A DNA stretch of 64,000 bases. Origin: Wyeomyia smithii. Taxonomy: Eukaryota; Arthropoda; Insecta; Diptera; Culicidae. The notes beneath the pieces were generated by a model that worked only from the letters and a program-made list of their open reading frames with translations, was not told the DNA's origin and made no database searches. Position numbers and translations under genes: made by a program. This document shows positions 35,881-45,570 of this stretch, one piece after another (the first letter of the stretch is position 1; each line of letters opens with the position of its first letter). Where the stretch lies: positions 208,215,781-208,279,780 of the forward strand of contig NC_073695.1 in the NCBI RefSeq assembly GCF_029784165.1, read 5' to 3'.

Positions 35881-35998
35881 GTGATCCCCTTCCGCAATGG
35901 CCACATCCATCCACCCGACCGAACCGTGAACAGCGCTGGAACATCGCGTATGCTGGCAGCACTGCTAAATTCGTCAACAATCCCTACACGAGTCCAAT
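35881..35998 (+). other. Weak candidate exon after a strong-looking splice acceptor
   Basis: TTTTCTTTTCTAATTACAG ends at 35880, an excellent polypyrimidine-AG acceptor. The frame immediately after it, beginning CGT GAT CCC, is open for 38 codons (including RWNIAYAGSTAKFVNNPYTS) and ends in TGA at about 35996. A second frame is open much further, to 36157, with low-complexity sequence. I do not recognise either product. GC-rich DNA favours chance open frames, so this is only a lead. An untranslated exon is equally possible. Confidence 0.18.
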
Positions 35999-38240
35999 CC
36001 GTTCATCCTGAGGTGGCCAGTAGCGCAGCGACGGCGGTGGTGGTAGCAAACAGAACACATTCCCACCATTCACAACCATCAACCTTCAAGTTTCGCTTTG
36101 TCCGGCGATTTCCAGATCTCCTTCATAGTCATCGTCATCTGCAGCATCACCATCTTTAGTCCGTTTGTTCTCAAACGAATTGCGACTTCTTGGAGCTTTT
36201 TGGCAGCTGGGCAGTACGTAAAACGCGACCGTGTAAATGCTTGAAGGTAGGTTATAATTAATCAATTCTGCCGCGTTCGAGGGTAGATTACTGTAAGCGA
36301 GTGTTGGTAAATTTGCATCTCCTCCCCGATATCGGTGAGCTGCATATTGATGCAAATCTGGACCTGGATCGGGTTGCGCGAGGTTCCCGAGGGTAACACG
36401 GGGCTACAGCAGCGTATTATTTAAATGAGACAATCGCTTGACTCATTTATTTCGAAACAGAAGCGAAAAATGCGGGTTCCCGAGAGTGAGAGACGATGAC
36501 GTAATACACTTCTGGAAATGTTGGAAACTTTTCATTATATTGCATTTATTAAATTCCTATTTAGATTCAGAGAACGGAATAAGGCTACGTATTTTTTGCC
36601 CAACTTCCTCAAGAACAAAGTAAGACATTTTGTTCGCGCGCTCGTGAAATATTCGCGACTAAACCAAACAGACGCTCTCTTGTCGTTACGCTTTCCCTGC
36701 CTGTCCACAACGCCGGTGGGGCCGACCGGCCGGAGATACGATCGATCTGCGAAAAAAAAAAACGGAAAGCAAACGATCGGAGTGAGTATCTCCGGTTGAA
36801 ACTATTACATTCAGCATTGCAAGATCAAGGTCAGGCGTGTAATAACAATAAACGAAGTGTGTTATATAATTGAAACCGACGACGATGACAACGGGTGCGG
36901 CAGTGAAAAGCGGGAAGACGTTGAATTATCTTCATCGTGAAGCTTAAAACAATGCAAAGTGAAGAAGCCCACCGTACCGCCTCTCCCACTTGTTCGCTTG
37001 ACGGCTTGACAAGTGAAAGGAAAATGACGACAGTAAAACAAAACTGTGTTTCGAAATACGCCGCAATACGTTGGAGTGATGGCGACGCAGCAATAGTTTT
37101 CGAAAGTATGCTGCTATTTTCGCTGCCGGGATTCGGTTTGTTGATGTGTATTTATATAACACATTTCCACAATTTTCCGCCACCACAACAGCAAATAACG
37201 ACTTGTCAAAAGTCTCCATCGTGACTTAGAGTGGCCGGCAGTGTTTCTCATGATAAGCTTAACCGGCGTGGAAGCTGAGATTTGCTAGCCCCAAGCCGCT
37301 CGTGACGAGATGGAAAAGCAAGATATTGAATTACTCATTTCCATTCACTTCCATGTACAGCGAGGTGGTAGAACAGGGTAAAATGTAACTTGTTTCACTG
37401 AAAACAGGTGGTTTACAAATTCACCTGAAATCAGGAAACCTCGTGCATGGCATTTCGATGCACCTGAATCCGAGTGCGATTTGATTTGTGATCATTCTTC
37501 GCTCCCGGGGGGGGGGGGGGCGGTGGATCGCAGGTGAATGTACCTCTTTTTGCATCTAATTACTCATTCCTGTGAGCACGGAGTTGCCTAACATGTGTGT
37601 ACGAGCTGTTGTAGCTCAAGCAAAACTTGCTAGGGCAGTCCCCCTTTAGAAAACAACTGCAACAAGTGTATTCAGCGCAAAGTGATTTGTTATGGAAAAC
37701 GCGGGTCGGACGAAGGATGGCTTTCGTTGTGGGGCCAATCGGGTCCGATAGAGATCAACACTGTTCAACAACATTGGGAGAACTTATCGGAACTGTTGCC
37801 GGTAATTAAAACTAGCTTGATTAATAGTCGTCATCGATTTATCACTCGGAGCCTCGTTATTCCGTGCCGCCTGCCAACAACTCGTCCATGCTGGTACAGT
37901 TGAATAAAAGAATCCACTTGAAATGAAAGAGAACTCCTTTCGGCTGCTGCGAGCGTTAGCGTGTAATCGAAGGACTTGTTTTAAGTTATTTTTAAAACCA
38001 TCCATACAATTGTTTCCTAAGCCAGAATGTTTCAAATGTTCTTTTTTTAAACTGTGTATGGAACATAATGATAATTTAATTTCAGTTGCAAAATTGCAAA
38101 ATAATTTTTTTTGTCAATACTATAGACTGTTCCGAAATTTATAAATACATCTTCTTTCTTGAATAAAACAAATACAGGATTTTTCGGGTCATTTTATTCT
38201 GAAATATAGATAATAAGTGTTTTCTTTCCAGTTTCAATTC
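35999..38240. other. Unassigned non-coding DNA with GC-richer blocks
   Basis: GC-richer blocks near 36.0-36.4, 36.65-37.2 and 37.25-37.9 kb. A long G run at about 37507-37521. No gene or complete repeat recognised. Minus-strand open frames of about 90 codons at 36086-36355 and 36944-37219 lack known motifs. Confidence 0.4.
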
Positions 38241-38384
38241 AAGTTGGGATTATTTTATTTGTTTATTTGTAAATAATACATCAACAGGCCTTGTGGCCCA
38301 ACTGATTTTCTTAATCTAAGTGCTACGTGCTAATGTTAAAAATCGATTCTTCAGTACCTCGCGGCTGGCGTCAAAGTCGAAACA

Positions 38385-41300
38385 TTATGCGTAACGGTTA
38401 AAATGGCGCTGTAGACCGGTTATCGTGCCGAAGCTACTGTAGTTTGTTCGTCTACTTTGCACTTGAAGAAACAGGCTATTTCGCAACATACGTGGTCTGA
38501 CATAGATGTTAAGTTGTTCGAGAATCGCCGGGCAATCTATCCGTGAAGTCAATACGTCCGAGATGAATATAGCTCTGATCACATCCCGACGAATTTGCAG
38601 GGTGTCCAAATCGATAAGCCTGGAACGCTGTTCGTAGCTGGGTAGTTGAAAGGGGTCAGTCCACGGTAGTCTACGGAGAGCAAAGCGAATGAACCGTCGT
38701 TGTACTGCCTCGATTCTGCTTACTCCGTTCAGGTAGTAGGGACTCCACACTGAAGCGCAGTATTCTAAGCTAGATCGTACCAAAGCGCAATATAAAGACT
38801 TTAGACAATAAATGTCGCTGAAATTTTTTGCAATGCGCATTATGAATCCCAGGTTCCTGCTGGCCTTGTCGACGGTGAAGGTCATATGTTGTTTAAATGT
38901 GAGTTTGGAGTCGAGCAGTACTCCCAAGTCATTAACACAGGTTGTGCGTCGTAGAGGCGTATTTGATAGCTTGTAATCGAAAGTCACTGGGCTAAGCTTC
39001 CTTGAGAACGTTATAATCTCGCATTTGTCGACGTTCAATTGCATGCGATTGTCGACACACCATTTCGCGAAAATCGATAACTGCTCCTGGAGTGCAGCGG
39101 CATCTGATGGGACCTTCACTTTTGCAAATAGCTTCAGATCGTCAGCGAAGGACAGTCGAGGGCCCTGAAGCCGGAAGTTGACATCGTTCAGATAAATAAG
39201 AAAAATCAGTGGCCCGAGGTGGCTACCTTGAGGAATGCCGGAGTGAGCGAAAAACGAATTCGAGGAAACTCCGCCGATGTTCACTGCTAAACGCCGATCT
39301 GTCAAGTAGGATTTAAACCATCGTCGTAAGAGGCCTCCGATTCCGAGCTTTTCAAGCTTCGCAACGGCGATCTTGTGATTCAGTTTGTCAAAGGCGGCGG
39401 AAAGGTCCGTGTAGATAACGTCCGTCTGAGACTGTTCGTCAAAGCTGTTCATTACGTAAGATGTAAGCGTCAGGAGGTTCGTGGCTGTGGATCGCTTGGG
39501 CATGAAACCGTGTTGTTCGTCTGCGATGTACTGCTTGAAGAACGAGAAAGTGGGTTCGAACACGCTGAGCTCAAAAAGCTTCGGGATAGAGCAAAGCGCT
39601 GAGATTCCTCGATAGTTATGAACGTTTCTTCTGTTCCCTTTCTTATGTACTGGAAACATGTATGCCGATTTCCAGATCGAGGGGAAAACACCCGAACTGA
39701 TGGATTTGGTGAAGAGATTACTCATTGGAGCAGCCAGACTACTGATACAGTTTCTCAGGAAAAAGGACGGTATGCCATCTGGCCCAGCGGATATGGAAGA
39801 CCTGAGCTTCGAGGCGGCTAATGTAACCGTGCTAACGTCAATGGAAATGTTAGTCAATGCACGACCGAGAAAAGGAACACGTGCCGTCGCAGAAGTAATT
39901 TCGTCCGTCGTTAACCTTTCGTCTATAAACACGCTAGAGAATTTCCGCGAAAATAGTTGGCAGATCTGTTCAACACTATTCGCTGTATCACCGTCTAAGA
40001 ACATGCTTGATGGTAGGCCGCCGTCTTTTCGCTGTTCGTTCACATATTTCCAAAATGGTTTGGGGTTACGTTTGAGCTTGCGCTCGACATTCCGAAGGAA
40101 GCCTCGAAAACAGGAGCGACTTAGCTGTTTATAGCGAGCGTTGATCGATAGGTAGATGTTCCGTAGAGGTAGAGTTCTGTATTTTGAAAACCTTCTCAAG
40201 GCCGCTTTCCTCTCTGATTTTAGACGTCGTAGCGTAGTGTTCAGCCATGGCAATCGCTGTTGATCGGAGATAGTTTTTTTCGGTACATGTCGATCAATGA
40301 CGTAATTGAGAATATGGGAAAAAGTTAAGGCGGCGGCATTGACGTCGTCTGTGTCCAGAACCGTGTTCCAGTCGATTTCAGACAACAATACGTTGATATT
40401 TTCAAAACCGGCACGGGCGAAATCGTAATAAACGGATGTCGGTGCCGTAGTCTCGGCACAGGAGATTTTCTGATGGACAGACATCAGCAAGGCCGGGTGA
40501 TGCAGGGCGTGTTTAACGAGCGGAGTAGGAGCCAATGCCACTTCAGGGGCTTGGCAGCGCACAGTAGCGAAACAGAGGTCCAAAAAGCGCCCATTTTCGT
40601 TGGTGATTCTGTTGCATTGCTGAAGAGTAGCGGTACCGTAGCTATCTAGCAATTCGGCAGTGGCTGGTGACAAGCTGAGCGAGCCGAAATCAGCGTACAT
40701 GAAACCATTACCCCGCTCTTGCCAAGTGATACCAGGTAAATTAAAATCGCCTAAGATTATTACGTCATCCACCGCGGACGTCTTCGAAATGATGCTGTTA
40801 ACCGAAGACATGTGTGCGCGAAGAAAGTCTGTATCGCGGGTACGATCAGGAGGAACATAGATAGCACACAAAAATAACGTGCGGTCCACGAGTTTGATTG
40901 TTGCCCACACTTGCTCGGCGGTCGACCAATCATCGTGTTTGAGAATAGAAGCATTGAGTTGACGGTGAACTGCGATCAAAACTCCACCACCAGAAGTTTT
41001 GCGACTATTTTTAGGGTTCCGGTCACAACGAAAAACTTTGTAATTGGGTCCGAAGTTTTGACGAGAGAGTGTTCGATTGTCGAGCCAGGATTCGGTCAGA
41101 ACAATGATGTCATATGGACTGTCGGCGCATGCTAGTAAATAGTCGGAGACGCTAGCATTCATACCACCCACGTTTTGGTAATAAAGAAGTATATCATGTC
41201 CATGGTCAACGTTATTCGTCTTCGGATTGGTCGACGGGCTAAAAACGGGTAGCGAGTCCGTGGATGGTCTATGGTTAACGTTTGCGCACTTGCCTGATCT

Positions 41301-41612
41301 GAGATTTTGGATGCTCCGTCCCTCGCATCCGCACGCAGGACCGGGACGACTGATGGCCGCTGGCTGGAAATGCTCGACTGCGGCGGGGAGGTAGGGAGCA
41401 TCCATGATGCCAACATCGATGCGTCCCGGTGTCGTTGAATCTTGAAGTGTCAGTTGAAGAAAGATGTCGTCTTGTTGTGAGAATGCTGTCATGACAGCGG
41501 GAGTCAGTGATTTGATCGTCCAGGAGCGATAAGTCAGTTGTCGGTGGGCTGGAAACGCGTAGCGCATCAACAAAAGAAGGATTGCTAACAAATTCATACT
41601 TGCCGCAGACAT
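38385..41612 (-). CDS. CR1-type ORF2: endonuclease and reverse transcriptase (1075 aa, uninterrupted)
   Basis: This protein nicks target DNA and copies the element RNA at the nick. From about residue 138 an AP-endonuclease-like domain starts: YYQNVGG (N147), LTESWLD (E174), IYVPP, ILGDFNLPG (D289, N291), FLDLCFAT (D345) and a histidine region KHALHHPAL (about 367-375). The last is atypical, since relatives usually have an acidic residue before the catalytic histidine. Reverse transcriptase spans about 600-900: SAGPDGIPSFFL, FPVHKKGN, YRGIS, YTDLSAAFD (D736), SGIPQGSHLGPLIFLIYLND and the catalytic FADDLKLF (D824, D825). A C-terminal region follows to residue 1075. Length is near the CR1 norm. 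No stop or frameshift occurs. The first 110 residues include a local duplication also seen upstream, so the true start is uncertain. Confidence 0.88.
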   Translation of the reverse strand: MSAASMNLLAILLLLMRYAFPAHRQLTYRSWTIKSLTPAVMTAFSQQDDIFLQLTLQDSTTPGRIDVGIMDAPYLPAAVEHFQPAAISRPGPACGCEGRSIQNLRSGKCANVNHRPSTDSLPVFSPSTNPKTNNVDHGHDILLYYQNVGGMNASVSDYLLACADSPYDIIVLTESWLDNRTLSRQNFGPNYKVFRCDRNPKNSRKTSGGGVLIAVHRQLNASILKHDDWSTAEQVWATIKLVDRTLFLCAIYVPPDRTRDTDFLRAHMSSVNSIISKTSAVDDVIILGDFNLPGITWQERGNGFMYADFGSLSLSPATAELLDSYGTATLQQCNRITNENGRFLDLCFATVRCQAPEVALAPTPLVKHALHHPALLMSVHQKISCAETTAPTSVYYDFARAGFENINVLLSEIDWNTVLDTDDVNAAALTFSHILNYVIDRHVPKKTISDQQRLPWLNTTLRRLKSERKAALRRFSKYRTLPLRNIYLSINARYKQLSRSCFRGFLRNVERKLKRNPKPFWKYVNEQRKDGGLPSSMFLDGDTANSVEQICQLFSRKFSSVFIDERLTTDEITSATARVPFLGRALTNISIDVSTVTLAASKLRSSISAGPDGIPSFFLRNCISSLAAPMSNLFTKSISSGVFPSIWKSAYMFPVHKKGNRRNVHNYRGISALCSIPKLFELSVFEPTFSFFKQYIADEQHGFMPKRSTATNLLTLTSYVMNSFDEQSQTDVIYTDLSAAFDKLNHKIAVAKLEKLGIGGLLRRWFKSYLTDRRLAVNIGGVSSNSFFAHSGIPQGSHLGPLIFLIYLNDVNFRLQGPRLSFADDLKLFAKVKVPSDAAALQEQLSIFAKWCVDNRMQLNVDKCEIITFSRKLSPVTFDYKLSNTPLRRTTCVNDLGVLLDSKLTFKQHMTFTVDKASRNLGFIMRIAKNFSDIYCLKSLYCALVRSSLEYCASVWSPYYLNGVSRIEAVQRRFIRFALRRLPWTDPFQLPSYEQRSRLIDLDTLQIRRDVIRAIFISDVLTSRIDCPAILEQLNIYVRPRMLRNSLFLQVQSRRTNYSSFGTITGLQRHFNRYA

Positions 41613-41745
41613 CGATCTGGAAGTTCCGTTCCCCTAACCCACACGCAGGACCGGGACGACTGATGAACGCTGGCGGGAAATGCTCGAATGCGGAGGCGGG
41701 GTCGGGAACTTCCATGATGCTGATAACGTTGCGTCTCGGTGACGA
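41270..41745 (-). repeat. Internal tandem duplication near the CR1 ORF1/ORF2 junction
   Basis: Two diverged direct copies lie about 305 bp apart (about 41325-41435 and 41632-41742). Each carries CGCAGGACCGGGACGACTGA, GGAAATGCTCGA and TCCATGATGC. Minus-strand translation gives paired segments, HFQPAAISRPGPACG in the ORF2 frame and HFPPAFISRPGPACG in another frame. The inner copy forms the extreme N-terminus of ORF2, so the duplication alters the leader or start region. Confidence 0.75.
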
Positions 41746-41756
41746 AGCGTGGTTAA

Positions 41757-42298
41757 TTAGGGTTCCTCTATTGCAGATGCTTGTATTGAAGCGCTGTCCG
41801 ACGCAGTTCCTCCAAAAGGGGCGGGCAAAACAGGGGTAGCGGATGCAGTCCCAGTAGCAATGTTTCCGTTGGGAATTATTACCGGAGTGGCTGGGAAAGC
41901 GGAGGTGGTGGGAGGTAACCAAACTGTGGAGTTGCCTCGTGTGTCGGCGAATTCCCTGAAAACGATCCCTTGTGGCCAAGTACCAGGACTCAAGGCAATG
42001 GCTTTGTGTTCAGGGGGAACACCGACCTTGAACGAAACAAAGTTCAGTGACTGAAGATCAGTTCCTTTTTTTACCAGAGAGACGACTTTGATTGCATCCC
42101 GTGTCTGTAATCCATCCCTGACTAGTTTCTCAACGACATCGACGGTCACGGTAGGGTGAAAACGTGAGAGGTATACCCAAAACAAATCAGGTGGAGAATT
42201 AGCCACTAGCCTGTCATGATTTTCAACGTGTCTAGTACCAACAGCCGGTTCGATTGGAGTTTCAGCCTCGCCGCGACGACGCTTAGCGGGACGGTCTC
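41757..42298 (-). pseudogene. CR1 ORF1 C-terminal fragment
   Basis: The minus-strand frame reads from about 42298 (RDRPAKRRRGEAE) through a basic linker to NSPPDLFWVYLSRFHP, RDAIKVVSLVKKG, NFVSFKVGVP and WPQGIVFREFADTRGN, then a proline/alanine-rich tail ending EEP before a stop at 41757. The order F-W-V-Y-L-S-R, FKVGVP, W-P-x-G-I-x-x-REF is the conserved C-terminal module of CR1-type ORF1 nucleic-acid-binding proteins in mosquitoes. The N-terminal part is missing because the element is 5'-truncated. There is no internal stop in what remains. It lies 144 bp upstream of the ORF2 ATG. Confidence 0.7.
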
Positions 42299-42300
42299 GA

Positions 42301-43445
42301 TTTGTTATTCACACCGGGGTTGCAGCGATTACCTTATCGGCAAGTTTAGCTACATGCTGATTGTTTTTAACGATTTCGTCCTTGAGTTCCGAAAAACTGT
42401 GTAATTGTTTGACATATTTCCTCAGTTTTGCCTTGGTCAAAGCCCAAAAAATTTCAATAGGGCGAATTTCAGGGCAGTTTGGAGGATTCATCTCCTTTGG
42501 GACACATGTGACATTATTTGTTTTATACCACCCTAGTGCATCCTTAGAGTAATGGCAGGAAGCAAGATCGGGCCAAAAGATTGGGGGATTGTTATGCTGC
42601 TTAACCATGGGTAAAAACCTTTTCTGCAAACACTCTTTCACGTAAATTTTACCATTCATTGTGTCATTCGTAATGAATGGACGAGATATTTTCCCACATT
42701 CACAAATGGCCTGCCAAACCATTACCTTCTTGCCGAATTTTTCGGTGTAAATGGCTTTCACTGGTCCAGGGACATCCTTTCCCTTCGGTGATGTATAAAA
42801 TTGCGGTCCTGGCAGAGTCTTATAGTCCAGTTTTATGTAGGTTTCGTCATCCATGATAACACACCCCATTTTTTTGGTCAGAAGTTTGTCATAAAGCTTC
42901 CGAGCTCTCGGTTTCACAGATTCAGCTTGTTTTGGATTTCGTTTTGGCTGCTTCTGCTTCCGACGGGTCTGCAGACCCATTCTTCTCTTGGCACGCATAA
43001 CGTTACTCGCCAAGGTTCCAAGCTTTCTCGCCACATCTCGTACTGATACTGAAGAATGCCGCTTGTAGTATTCCTTAACCTTTTTGTCCATTGTGGGATC
43101 AACAGGCCCAGGGCATCAGTAGATGTGCACTCTTCACAATACTTCCGCAATGCGGTTTGAACTGCTCCGACACTTATACCTTCTTCTCTGGTTAATTTTT
43201 TTATAGAAAGACCACTCACGGTGCCCCAGTTGTGCACAATTCGCTTTCTTTGCTCGCACTAAATGTTAGAAAAAATGACAGCATCTGTTTCTTTTGGATG
43301 TAAACAACAGGACGCAGCCAACGTTTGATTGAATACTGCACGTTATTTGAAATGACGGTTGATCGTAAGTGTATTTATAATTATCGGAACGGTCTATACC
43401 GTATAAAAGTAATATTTTTTGAACTGTGGTTTGTTGCTCCCAGCT
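42301..43445 (-). mobile_element. DD37E IS630-Tc1-mariner element, 3' end lost
   Basis: The element holds a nearly complete transposase on the minus strand and some 5' flank to about 43445. Just after the transposase stop codon (about 42306) sequence switches to CR1 ORF1, so the 3' untranslated part and terminal repeat are absent here. No convincing second terminus was found beyond the CR1 3' end. The likely cause is CR1 insertion plus deletion, or chimera formation. Confidence 0.55.
42309..43245 (-). pseudogene. DD37E transposase (ITmD37E-like), one frameshift
   Basis: The N-terminal part, in a separate frame from about 43250, reads EQRKRIVHNWGTVSG, IKKLTREEGISVGAVQTAL, a helix-turn-helix. 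A frameshift near 43090-43130 changes frame, after which MDKKVKEYYKRHSSVSVRDV starts a 260-residue uninterrupted frame. It contains the second HTH, VIMDDETYIKLD (first catalytic D), WPDLASCHYSK (second D) and PEIRPIEIFWA (catalytic E). Exactly 37 residues separate the second D from the E, the signature of the mosquito DD37E family. All three catalytic residues are intact. The only visible lesions are the frameshift and the lost 3' end. Confidence 0.88.
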
Positions 43446-43689
43446 TTTTTTTTTGTCAAACCAGCTGACAAGTTGTTTCTAGAGATAACGTTCCCACAAA
43501 TATTATCAAAAAATAAATTCTGAGACAGAAATCAGCATTTCTACTACCAAAAGAGATCATCCCATCAGAGTAATAAATGAAAAATCAATTCGAGATTTGT
43601 ACCAATTTCAAATTCGTGGAGATCCATGACAGGTCGACAGATTTTTTTTATATCTTCGCGTTAAATGAGGTCTTATGACCAAAAACCGC

Positions 43690-43860
43690 TTAAATGCCGT
43701 TTTCCCCTAGAGCTCAAACAAAAAAATTATGGAATATTATAGATTTTTAACCATTCCTTTGAATTTTGGTGCCAGGTTGGAATTGCCGCAAAAGGTCGCA
43801 CAGTAACTGCTCGCCGGGCTCATCGCTTCTATGTTTGCTCAAAGAAATTTGATTTGTTTA
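43690..43860 (+). repeat. Dispersed fold-back-like repeat, copy 3
   Basis: CCCTAGAGCTCAAAC, TTTTTAACCATTCC, GAATTTTGGTGCC and CATCGCTTCTATG align with the 4.9-kb copy (same orientation) and the 23.6-kb copy (opposite). No coding capacity. Confidence 0.45.
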
Positions 43861-44045
43861 TTTGATTAATTTCTATTGCCATAAATTGAAAGTAAACGTA
43901 CTCAATTACATCGCCGTGCATAATAAAAGTGAAGTCACGTCATCAATCTCGCATACTCCAAGGAAAATTAATACTAATGATGTCATTTTTCTAGAAGTGT
44001 AAGATGCGAGTTTGTGTACATAATTTTCGAAAGTTTGATGTAGAA

Positions 44046-44200
44046 GAGCTCGTAGCCTCAAGGTTACAGAGTCCGCTTAGCATGCGACTTATAAGTTCGA
44101 ATCTTAGTAGAATCAGATCGTTCGGTCTCAGAGGGACTTTTACGCATGGGTTTATTCTCAGACTACCTCCCATCCCCCTATTTGACCTCTTTCTCAAGCT
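44046..44200 (+). mobile_element. tRNA-derived SINE (family 3)
   Basis: The copy starts GAGCTCGTAGCCTCAAGGTT and continues ACAGAGTCCGCTT and a B-box-like AAGTTCGAATC with TTAGTAGAATCAG. It matches two minus-strand copies at 55.17-55.46 kb, including GGACTTTTACGCATG and TTCTCAG further on. The tRNA-like part has no proper acceptor stem, so it is not a tRNA gene. Its 3' end is uncertain. Confidence 0.55.
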
Positions 44201-45297
44201 AAATTGTAGAGAAAAAAGTAACAGACAGGCAGTTATGATTGCCGATACTTGGAAGGGTAACTAACGAGGCTTGATACACAATAGCGGTAGAGTATATATA
44301 GGTGTGTAGAGAGAAGAGTAAAAGTTTAAAAATCCGTCACTGACCACCCCAGGACAAAGAAGCCTCTCTTTCCTTTATATTTGTTAGAGATGCAGAGCTA
44401 AACTCGGTCTCTGGCAACAACGATTGTAATACTCTTCTTTCCTTTCCTAACCGATTGTAAGGACGGTGCCGATCTGTACAAAGCGGAAGCTTTCGGTGGT
44501 TCTTTGTGCAACTTCATAATCTCGAATCCATCACGGAGGACAAACTAAGTTCATGATTGTCGAGAGTTTGCTGCGTGTTTGCTTTGTAAGAACAAGAGAA
44601 ATAGAAATATTCGCTCAGGATCAGCGCATCATGTCTACCGCAAAATATGTTACTTTTGAAATTTATTACCATATTTATTTGATTTACAGCACAATCTTTT
44701 TTTTATAAAATATAAAATTGGAGAGGTTGTGTATAAGACACGACCGCAAGGTCAACGTAGAATTACGACAGCCTGACTCATGTCAACGTATTTCTTGCAA
44801 TAGATTTGAGATTATGACATGTTCTTATGACATATTGTTAGTTCTGAATATGGTAGAAACTGTTACCGAGGTGGCAACAGCACGAGAGCCATTCCTTACG
44901 TCATGCAAATGCAATGAAGAGAAATTGATTTCTTAGCACCCAAAGATCATTCGATTGTGCGTACAGTAGGTGAAATGTTTCTGCCACTTGTTATGTATCT
45001 CCAAAAGTCTTAATATGAATAGACCCAAAAAGGTTCAATGAGAATGGGAAGTTTTAAACTTTTAAACCCATTTTCTCGATACTATGTAATATGAGTTGAC
45101 GATCTGTCAATTTTGTGACAGTTTTGTTATTCATTTTGTGAGTTTACTGCGGACCAATCACGGGTGCTGTATTTTTACTATGACGCTTACAGTTCCTAGG
45201 AGTAAATAGCACTCCGTTTCTTGACAGTAACCTCACGATTACTGAAGTACTCAGTTGTGGAAAACTCATTTTGCTATTTCAATTGAAAATATGTGAT

Positions 45298-45313
45298 CGT
45301 CCTTTAAAGGACG
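45298..45313 (+). other. Histone-type stem-loop 1
   Basis: CGTCCTTTAAAGGACG: a perfect 6-bp stem with a 4-nt loop, the geometry of the histone mRNA 3'-end stem-loop. It departs from the consensus (GGYYYU stem) in the first base pair. A chance palindrome is possible, but two more of the same geometry occur in the same region. Confidence 0.3.
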
Positions 45314-45439
45314 GTTAGGTTCAGTTTTCACCAAACTAGGGACATGCCTGTATGTCAACGGTGCTTTCCACACAGAAGGGAGATCCAAAATCAAGCGCTA
45401 AGGAAAGTGCTGTTTACTTTGTTTATCCGTCCACTACAG

Positions 45440-45570
45440 AAGGCAGTGAAATATACGAAATCACCGCCTGCTGCTGGCCGATTCAGTTCCCGGTAAATCA
45501 TCCTCTTGCAACAGTGATCGGCAGGCTTGTCTTTTTTTCCTTGAAGAAACACTACCGTGTAGCAGACTAT
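45440..45570 (+). pseudogene. Possible degenerate histone H2A fragment
   Basis: GGCCGATTCAGTTCCCGGTA at 45476-45495 resembles the H2A coding stretch for RAGLQFPVGRI once a 2-nt gap is allowed; the local frame translates as PIQFPVN. Weaker similarity to the next H2A codons follows. A CCAAT-type box (GGACCAATCACG, about 45151) lies some 300 bp upstream, as in histone promoters. The frame as a whole (45352-45606) does not encode a histone fold. If real this is a heavily decayed relic. By-eye alignment only. Confidence 0.25.

Larger units (their letters stand above)
38250..42300 (-). mobile_element. CR1-clade non-LTR retrotransposon (T1/Q-like), 5'-truncated in ORF1
   Basis: On the minus strand the order is an ORF1 C-terminal part (42300-41757), a short spacer, a complete ORF2 (41612-38385) and a 3' region. 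The 3' region passes CAGTTGGGCCACAAGGCCTG and ends near 38250 in ACAAATAAACAAATAAA-type repeats rather than a long poly(A). This two-ORF order, the ORF1 sequence and the reverse transcriptase motifs fit the CR1 clade. The 5' side stops abruptly at about 42300 against a DD37E transposase, consistent with 5' truncation on insertion. No target duplication could be assigned. Confidence 0.8.
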
